The translations under genes were made by a program, and so were the position numbers. A DNA stretch of 64,000 nucleotides from Agroathelia rolfsii (taxonomy: Eukaryota; Basidiomycota; Agaricomycetes; Amylocorticiales; Amylocorticiaceae), in contig JABRWF010000008.1 in the NCBI GenBank assembly GCA_018343915.1, forward strand, positions 2,232,001 through 2,296,000, read 5' to 3'. Under the pieces are notes generated by a model that was not told the DNA's origin, made no database searches, and was given only the letters and a program-made list of their open reading frames with translations. This document shows, in pieces, positions 56,622 to 64,000 of this stretch. Position 1 is the first letter of the stretch. Every line of letters begins with the position of its first letter.

Positions 56622-59330
56622 TTAGTTGTGCCAAGATGGATTGTTCAGAGTACTAGAATTGAACATAATTGATTCTATCTCATACAACATCTCATGGTTT
56701 TCACTCCTCGGGAACTCCTGGAATGGTTTCTGTACTACAAGAAGGGTACGATACACTTCGGAGTCTTCGGGGATGCATTGATAAGTCTCGGACGTGCAAC
56801 CATAAGCAGTAATAACGTAGTGACGTCGCCGGAGATCAGCTGGGGTGCTCGTGTCAGTTGCGCGGGCGTTCAAAGATTTCTGAGTTGATTGGATCTTCAC
56901 GCGCGGTTCGTTTTTTTTCGACTCCAAACTCCATAACAATGGATAACACAGGATAATTGAATATTTCCCTGGCCAAAGGACTCTCCATAGGCACGTGGTC
57001 TGGCGCATCTCTACTCCTCACTTATATCTATACAATGCTGAATTTTTCCTTGGTGATTTCCTCGGTCTCTTTAGTAAAGGCAACATCAATTACAAGATCC
57101 ACGTATGATTGTTTGGGACTCGGTTTAATGCCACTCCCTCGTTTGAACATTGCGCATACCGTTTCTATGTTCAGCGATTTGTGGTCACCGAGTTGTACGA
57201 AATGGGAAAAGCTAGCCCTGGCGTTGGCAAACGCTTCTTTGAGGCTGGGATCCCCAGGGTGCGCTTCAAATGGCCTGGCGTCACAAACAAGACCCCAGAT
57301 CTTGTCACAAAATAACTTTTCTAAAAGCTTTAGAAGGTAAAATGGAAAGGCTGATCGATTGGGGTTGCTTCCTTGTTATTCTCCGGTATTACGTGGTCAT
57401 GCGCGAACTTCAGGAGCAACTGCGCGACAAGCTCTCCACGCTCGCCACGATCAAGGATATCATTTCTGAACGCATCGGTAATGATTTCTGGAGCGAGATT
57501 GATGATTTTCCTGGGGGTGTCGTTCAGGAGCTATCCCGCCGCTTGGGAGAGTATGGGTTCCGACAGATATCCACTCCATACGTATTCACGAGTCGGTGGG
57601 ATGTAGAACACGCATCGCGTGTATGACTCTACCAAGGAGGATTGTATGCTACGAGAATTGATACTAAAATGGTCGAACGGTAGCAAGACGCGGCATCCTA
57701 GAGCTGCTAGGCGAGCATTCGCAAGTTTATGCGATTTTTCATCGCCCCGTTTGAAAACATATTCTTTCAGTTTGAGCTTTGCTAGTTTCATAGTCGGGTG
57801 AGTGCTGTCATCCACTATTTTTGGGACGCTAATGTAATGGGAGTACCACCTGAAAAGCATGAGTCTCGGTCCCAAGAATGACTTTATGTTCTACATACAT
57901 TGGTCGTCTAAACTTGGACATCTGCCCAAGTTCGCAAATCCCTTTGAGTGTCAGCTTGCCAGCTGCCTTTGCTTCACTTCCCGACCTGGAGGGAGGGATA
58001 GTCGGCTTTTGTTAGAGCAAACAGCTGAAGGCTGGAGCTGGTGGAGAGAAAGACAAAGAAGATCGATGTGTTGACAATGACCTTGATGGCATGCATGAGG
58101 TGAAAATAATTATTTCCCGAAGTCGACTGGAACCTATGTGCCTCATCAAAGTAAACGAATACGTGAAACTGTTTGGATTGGCTCGGAGAAACAGTTTCCT
58201 GATAGAGCTCATGAAGCCTTGTAACAAGAGTACTGGCTGCGGCCCACAAATTATTCTGGCGTTGAGGAATAGTAGCACCACCTATTTCCAACTGCACAGC
58301 CTGTTAGCGGTATCAACATACCTAGAACGCCTCATGCACCTTCCGGGCTTCTTCAACAACTTATTCATATAACTGGGTTCTGTATGTGCCGGTGGAATCG
58401 AATGTTGCCCCTTCCTTCATTTTTTTGTACCACTGCTGAGCGACTTGCTCTAAGGTACTAGGAATGAAATCCACGAGCTCCGCGACCACTTTGGTGAAAA
58501 GAGCTTCTAGGAAAGACATGTACCTCACGACAGCAGTCTGAGAAGTGATGGCAAGATAGTTGCCAACCCCAGCATCAGCAGGAGGATAACCTGTGAAGCG
58601 ATAAGTCTATCTCATTCTGAGTACTATGGGTGCAATCACCCTGCCTTTCTCATTTGTTTCCGTAGCGTCAATCAAGTTAAAAGGAATAGCAAATCGAAGA
58701 GTGGCCGAGTGATCCACGAGACATGATTTGTTCATGCCAGATGATTAAATCACAGGAAACGAATGGTTATAAGGTTCGGAACGAGGTGGGGAACTGGAGT
58801 TCAAGTTGAAACCGGGAGCCGAACTGTACCGAGAGGGCTTGTAGGCATCCATGGTATCCAGAAGGATGCAGGGATCGATAGAATAATATGTTTTCTCAAA
58901 TGCGTCCTTGAAGTCTGACACACATTTTCAGATACGGGAGTTAAGCCACAAGAATGCTAAGCTCACAGGATACTAGGTGGTCGTCATTAATGTTTATTAA
59001 AATCGGAGCAAGGGGATGCGATTCTTACAACCATCCCATATGACTGAGACGAATTGCTTCGTGGGAGAGAAACGCGAAGAACTGAAATGATATGAGATAT
59101 TGACAGGAGCATTCTCTCAGACTGGAAACCCACAGGGACTATCAAAAAGCTTTTGGAAATCTCTTGACTTTGCGCATTCATCAAAGAGATCAGCTAGCTC
59201 TTTGTTGTATTTCAGAGCCTCTCGACAGTTTTTTTTTTATATATTAAATTTTTCGTCAAGAACGTGGGACCACTTCTCATTGTCGTAAAAACTTGTGAAG
59301 GTGTGAAATATGTCAGTCCCAACTTCTTCC
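56622..59330 (-). pseudogene. Decayed P-loop-type protein of an agaricomycete multigene family
   Basis: Coding blocks run in order on the minus strand: GVGNYLAITSQTAVVRYMSF (about 58560), ALFTKVVAELVDFIPS, FVYFDEAHRFQ (Walker-B-like, about 58130), FVFLSTSSSLQLFA, then LAALGCRVLLPFDHF and a C-terminus YGCTSETYQCIPED ... EVYRTLL (56750). I recall this layout from large uncharacterised ATPase-like families in Agaricomycetes. Stops interrupt it near 58745 and 59160-59230 and a clear start is missing. Some breaks could be introns, but several stops lie inside conserved-looking text, so a pseudogene is more likely. Confidence 0.5.
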
Positions 59331-59936
59331 GACGGCCAGTTGCAATACAGGTTTAAGGTGATGGGAGAGATTCAATCATGAACACTAGGCAGGGTCTCCA
59401 AGCCTGATTTGTCGTCTGAGGGCTAGGGGTGGAAGCGCTTGGGGGGAGGAGGTGAGGCTCATTCGGTGAAACATGGGGATCTGGTTATGATGACTTGTAT
59501 TATCCATAGAGCTCGCTTTAAGCTTTGCAGCATCGGTTTGAGCGGTGCTCATGATTACCAAAATACAGAGATGGCAGTAAATGACAAAACAGCCAGGCTT
59601 GACCAAGCTTGTGGCGCCAATGTGGCTCATCAGCTGACATCAGCAATATATTCGGAGCCAACAAGGGGGAGTTTCCATTTTAGGACGCGTTCATTGTTCT
59701 GCGGACGTTGTTTGTCTTCGGACATTCTTCGAGCTCTTTGTCTTCTCATTTTGGGTCAACACTTCTTGTCTTTATTGTTTTCCTTCGGGACATCCATTAT
59801 TATTCTCGTATGCTATATAATGTAGGGGGACCGCCCACTTCCATATTCCCCATTCTGGGTTTTTCCACTTTACTCCTCCGCTTCCATTAATTGCCTGTTC
59901 TTTCTTCCATCTCTTTGTGTTCGTCTTCTGTACGAG
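59331..59936. other. Promoter and 5' leader region of the BTG/Tob gene
   Basis: Pyrimidine-rich stretches (TTTGTCTTCTC, TTCTTTCTTCC) of the type seen in strongly expressed fungal promoters precede the leader intron. Confidence 0.45.
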
Positions 59937-59991
59937 GTGAGTTTATAACTAAACAAATCCATGGGCTGTTGGTCTTACAATGACTCTCCAG
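59937..59991 (+). other. Probable 5' UTR intron of the BTG/Tob gene
   Basis: GTGAGT donor at 59937 and CTCCAG acceptor ending at 59991 (55 bp), upstream of the ATG at 60117. No coding is involved. Confidence 0.45.
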
Positions 59992-60116
59992 TCAATTCCA
60001 AGTCTGCACTTTTAACGACAGATTATCATCGCCGGTCGATATCCCAAGTTCCCGCTTTTCGCATCTAATCAGTTCAACTCCCGACTTTTCTGTTCATCAA
60101 CTCGACTTTGATTGCA

Positions 60117-61199
60117 ATGGCCTTCAACGCATCCAGCCTCAACCTTTCCCTCACTCTTGCCGTCGCCAACGCCATCTCTTTCCTCACGCGCCCCTTGGCC
60201 CTCACCCACACAGCTGCTACCGTCATTCGTCTGCAGCTCATTCTTGAGACATCACTTACTTCGCTTTTTGCTACGTCTTGGATCCCCCAGGAGCCCTCGC
60301 GTGGATCTGGTCGCCGCTGCCTTACGCTCTCGCCTCACTGCCTACCTCCCCGAGTTATTCACACAGCATGTGTGGCCGCCGGCATCGAATGGTCAGACTG
60401 GATCGCTGCTCTCGGTGGACAGGAGTTTGATCTCTTCGTCGATCCTGGTCGGGTTTCTGTTCGCCTCGGCAAGAAAAATTCTGGCGCGCCCCTCATGACT
60501 ATCTGGGAGGACGACGTACTCGTCGCTGCTGCTCCCGTCTCCCAACCTGCTATGCCCTCAACGCAAGTAAGCGAAGCCCGGATTCAAGCCCGTCTTCAGA
60601 TTCAAGTCGCCGCACGTGCTCGGGAACAGCGTGAGCAGCGCAAGACGATGGCCCAGCAGCTTCTCGAGGCTACCTCTGCCGCAGACGAGGATGAGATCTT
60701 CGCTATGATTGCTGATGAGTTCGCCGCGCCCACATGGAAGACGCCCGTTACAGAATGCTTCCCGACGACCATGGAGCCTTTCCGACCTCTTTTCGCCATC
60801 CCAGAGATCTTCGAGCCCGTCGACCGCCCGGACTCGCGTTCTAGCTCGCATTCTTCCTCTTCGTCGTTCACTTCCACTTCTTCCGTGCCTTCGCTCTCTT
60901 CTTCCGTCTCCACACTCTCTTCGAGCACCATGGCCGCTGCATACACCGAGGCAGAGCCCAAACCTGTAGTTGACGTCGCACCTGCCAAGACGGCGCCGAC
61001 CATGTCCCGTCGTGAGCGCGCGCGCATGGCTCGCGTGTTTATCGACAAGTCCAAGACGGACGTGACCCACTACGATGGTGGCAAGACGAACGTACTGACT
61101 GGTGGTGTTATGCTTGGTGGCGGATCTAAGCCTTCCTCCTCTGCTTCACGTCAGATGAAGCGCCCCGCTGTTTCCAATGCCTGGCGCGCACGTGTTTGA
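60117..61199 (+). CDS. BTG/Tob family (anti-proliferative) protein, 360 aa
   Basis: Single exon from MAFNASSLNLSL to the stop at 61197-61199. Residues 1-120 match the BTG domain: hydrophobic N-terminal helices, then WIPQEPSRGSGRRCLTLSP (box A equivalent of WYPEKPxKGSGFRC) and FDLFVDPGRVSVRLG (box B equivalent of WIDPxEVSxxxGE). In animals the domain binds the Caf1/Pop2 deadenylase and slows proliferation through mRNA decay. The C-terminal half is Ser-rich (residues 240-280) and ends with a conserved-looking block, ERARMARVFIDKSKTDVTHY, that may be fungus-specific. Role in mRNA turnover is inferred from the family. Confidence 0.85.
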   Translation: MAFNASSLNLSLTLAVANAISFLTRPLALTHTAATVIRLQLILETSLTSLFATSWIPQEPSRGSGRRCLTLSPHCLPPRVIHTACVAAGIEWSDWIAALGGQEFDLFVDPGRVSVRLGKKNSGAPLMTIWEDDVLVAAAPVSQPAMPSTQVSEARIQARLQIQVAARAREQREQRKTMAQQLLEATSAADEDEIFAMIADEFAAPTWKTPVTECFPTTMEPFRPLFAIPEIFEPVDRPDSRSSSHSSSSSFTSTSSVPSLSSSVSTLSSSTMAAAYTEAEPKPVVDVAPAKTAPTMSRRERARMARVFIDKSKTDVTHYDGGKTNVLTGGVMLGGGSKPSSSASRQMKRPAVSNAWRARV

Positions 61200-62236
61200 A
61201 TTCCGTGCGCATCCGCTCTTTTGACAAGAACGAAATCCCATGACTGTCGGAGGAAAACTTTGACATTTTGATGCCTTTTCTACTCACCACCGGCTTGGTG
61301 ATTGACTCGTACATAATCACGCTGTTCTGATCTTTGCAAACTTCTTAACCCACGCACCCTTTACGAAAATGAAGACCGAACGCTTCCTTCAAGGCGATTT
61401 TTCTCTGGAACTGCTCGCTTTCACACCTATGTATACATTCGAACCCTAATTATCTCTGAACTTTTTGTATTTCTAGACTGCTTTCATCATTGCATCACAT
61501 TTTTGTTCTTATATTTTGGGTGGTTGTTACATACAATTTTTCTTTGTTGCGCATTAAGTAGACCGCTTTGCACTTGCTATGTACACTTGCAGATGCCCTT
61601 GTCTTGTAACTATTCGTTTTTCACCGATTGTCATTACCAGTTGGAGAAAATGTCTTTTTTGTATTACCATTATTAGCATATATCTTGTTGTATCACAAAT
61701 CAATGTTTTTCCATTGGCAAGGAACTTGCGAGATCGTAAGCATTTTGAGTCTATGTGAGCTGATTGACATTGCTTGCACAAGCAACTTTATTGTCATGCT
61801 ATCCTTTGGCAACGAGTTTATCATATTGTCTAGAAATTGCATGAGAAATATGAAGTTGTCCAGGCAAAATCAACATAATTCCGGCCAGAAACTTCCCTCA
61901 GGCCAGGCCCACTGCCAGTGGCAGACGTAGTATGATGCTATTGTCTATTCGTGAAAGCTCTCTGATGTAAGCCATGCTAGGGGTAGTTAAGCAACGGTGT
62001 CACTCGTCAACAAGCATGCCTAAAGAAACACGAACAAAATACAATAAAGATCCATAGGATACGGTAAGGCAAATATTCAGTAATTGTTTAAAAATTGATG
62101 ATCATGCCTCATCACTATAGTTAAGAAGACATCTATAATGTGATATTAAAGGTTCGCATCTAGTTAGTTGAAAATGAAATATGCGCAAAAAACAAATTGG
62201 CGACAGCTTGTATTCCCTCATCACCAAACTGTGCCT
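61200..62236. other. Intergenic region, nothing recognised
   Basis: 3' flanks of the BTG gene and the monooxygenase pseudogene; AT-rich, only short frames. Confidence 0.5.
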
Positions 62237-63536
62237 CTAATCCAACCATAATCTTTTCCGCATTTGCTTCGCGCGAGGGAACATCTCGTTTTCGTATTCC
62301 TTTATGGCCGCGGACAAAGTGTTGAGGCTGGTATTCACATTGGGACTAAGCAACTCATCTTTGCACAAGATGATCGCAGGTCGCTTGAGTGCATCTTCCA
62401 TGGCAACGTTGACACCTACTACAGCAAAAGGAGACATCGGATGTGCCGTATCTCCGGTGAGCGTCAATCTAAAACCTTGTATCAGACGATTCCCCTCTTC
62501 AGACTATTAGGGATGAAAACTTGCCCAGGTTTGTGCTCCCACTTGATACCCACTGGAAGCATATAAAGTGGACGAACGACGAGAGGCTCATCGCTCTTCA
62601 GAGCGAAGTCCTTTAGTTCCTGAATCCAAGTCGTGAAATAATTGTCGATAAGTTGCTGTCCTGCCGCGGAAGATTCCCAGTCTATTCCACTCTCTTGGAT
62701 CCACGTCTCGGATAGACGAAGCATAGCATACATGAGCACACTGCCATCGCCCTGAACCTGTGCGGCCAATATACATTTATTATCGCCGGCCAGACAACTT
62801 CCTGCACCAACAACGCGAGCCATCTCGGGGTGCCGGGTCCGAAAGTCGTTAACAGTAGCTACAACAGCTGTGACGCCGCTTCTCCTCCGTCAGAAGGGGT
62901 CTTACTTGAGACCACGCCCCGTGTGCACCAATGACAAGACAGAAACCACGTACGATACTGCCATTTTCAAAATGAAGATCGTAGGATTCTGTTCCGTCGA
63001 CTGATGGTTCAACTCCACGCAATTTCCTGCCCCACTTAATCGCATCAGGGGCCAAAGAGTCAAGCAGGATGTCGCCAAGTTTTTTGGCGATCGATCTCAG
63101 GACGGTTGCGCCCATGATCATTCCCACTGACATTTTGTCAAGATAGACTTTGCTAGTCGAATCGAGAAGCTTATAGACTTCACACTCGGGCCGCATATAC
63201 TTGAGCCATTCATCCCAGAGACCTTCAAAGGAGCTAATGAGCATTAGAAATCCAAAATGATGGTTTGTGAGGAGGCCAACCTGCTTCACGGAGAGCAAGC
63301 TGCCCTGTCTCAGCATGGAGATCCTACGAGCCTCCCTGGCCACGCGCATCTCGGTAGCTTTCAAACTCGTAGACGGTGCAAGGTAGACTGTTGTTTTGCA
63401 GTAGCCGAGAAAGGGCTAAACCTGCTGGCCCGGCTGGAATAAGAATCAGAATCTTCGTCCGAATCGAAGCTACACAATAGCAAGCCTTGGATACTCACCC
63501 CCAATGACAGCAATCTTGAGATTGTTCCGAGCCAAA
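62237..63536 (-). pseudogene. FAD monooxygenase (TetX-like) pseudogene
   Basis: From NLKIAVIGG (about 63510) through PAGLALSRLLQNN, LWDEWLKYMRPE, VIGAHGAWSQVRPLL, ARVVGAGSC and LTLTGDTAHPMSPFA to the stop at 62237, the order is that of TetX-like flavoprotein monooxygenases. Lesions are an in-frame TAG at 63324-63326, where the family has Leu in the GGxLDLH motif, and a frameshift between LLTEEK and GVTAVVATVNDF near 62880. No start ATG is visible next to the first FAD strand. The second FAD motif has VVGVN where G-x-G-x-N is expected. It is a different lineage from the gene at 53231. Confidence 0.75.
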
Positions 63537-64000
63537 GGCTACGTGTAGATATTGATCAAGAGACGCCAGCGGAAATGACTGATACGTTTTTCGTAAGCTG
63601 CTACTGTAGAGATGAATGTGAACGTTTAATACATTTCTAATGATGCAATACCAAAAGATGGCGACCCATAGAACAATCCAAATTTAGACTCCGGCGACGG
63701 TCTATTTCATACCGAGCAATATAGCTTAGTGTACGAATGATCCTCTGTTGCTACGCCGTAGCTTGCAGAATTGCGAATGTATACGGCAGGAACCAGGAGC
63801 ACAAGCTAACGACTCAAACGTCAAAATGAGTCCTATCACCGACGCGGCCGTTTGTACACGCTCTCGCCGGCATCCTCGGCTATTGCAACGGCCAGTGGCA
63901 AGGTAATTCGCATCGGAACCTTTGATGATAATAGAATCGATTCAAGCTTTGGAAAAATCTCTATACCAACAAAGAGCACACGGCAACTTGAGAGCCTACA
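63537..64000. other. Right-edge sequence, nothing supported
   Basis: An ATG at 63826 opens a short frame ending near a GTAAT donor, but the product is not recognisable and the window ends. Confidence 0.4.

Noticed and set aside
63826..63902. First exon of a gene running off the right edge
   Set aside because: ATG and a GTAAT donor are present, but the translated text is not recognisable and cannot be extended.
1..64000. Bacterial-type operons, CRISPR arrays or phage-like clusters
   Set aside because: Introns throughout, no regularly spaced short repeats and no prokaryotic gene packing.

Overview
The window is eukaryotic and fungal. Genes are cut by many short (about 50-70 bp) GT-AG introns with CTRAY-like branch sites, TATA-type promoters are visible, and there is an intron-containing tRNA. 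The gene content (multi-exon laccase, fused plant/fungal-type urease, P450-reductase fusion, small secreted cysteine-rich proteins, endonuclease/RT/RNase H non-LTR retroelement) fits a filamentous basidiomycete, probably an Agaricomycete. A Rhizoctonia-like (Cantharellales) source is a guess that I cannot test here. Exon coordinates were derived by hand from splice consensus, reading phase and family similarity.

Layout. 1-6.7 kb: three tandem copies of a DUF4139-type gene in increasing decay (3' part of an intact-looking copy, a broken full-length copy, a truncated relic). 7.3-11.3 kb: two unrecognised Ser-rich proteins and a small one-helix membrane protein. 11.7-14.8 kb: a 12-exon urease (minus). 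15-20 kb: mostly non-coding, with a dispersed repeat, a RING-H2 pseudogene, a very small secreted-protein candidate and a MITE-like element. 20.9-23.2 kb: a 13-exon laccase (plus). 24.1-25.8 kb: a membrane RING-H2 protein (minus), the apparent parent of the 17-kb pseudogene. 27.2 kb: tRNA-Arg(CCG). 27.5-29.3 kb: a WD40-like protein. 31.5-40.4 kb: four minus-strand genes, three of them redox-related: CYP505-like P450-reductase fusion, an unknown 210-aa protein, glutathione peroxidase and an AhpC/TSA thioredoxin-fold protein. 43-44.8 kb: two paralogous secreted proteins with an identical eight-cysteine spacing. 45.5-51.4 kb: a non-LTR retrotransposon with both ORFs open, a poly(A) tail and a 14-bp target-site duplication. 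52-54.6 kb: an FAD monooxygenase with a truncated upstream duplicate. 55.7 kb: Ctf8. 56.6-59.3 kb: a decayed P-loop-type gene. 60.1 kb: a BTG/Tob protein. 62.2-63.5 kb: a second FAD monooxygenase, now a pseudogene.

The strongest candidate for something undescribed is the secreted pair at 42,977-43,282 and 44,537-44,839: same CC-x5-C-x17-CCC-x7-C-x2-C scaffold, same ERR motif, same intron phase. Recent duplication followed by decay is the theme of the rest of the window (DUF4139 array, RING-H2 copy, monooxygenase promoter and 5' exons, non-coding dispersed repeat).
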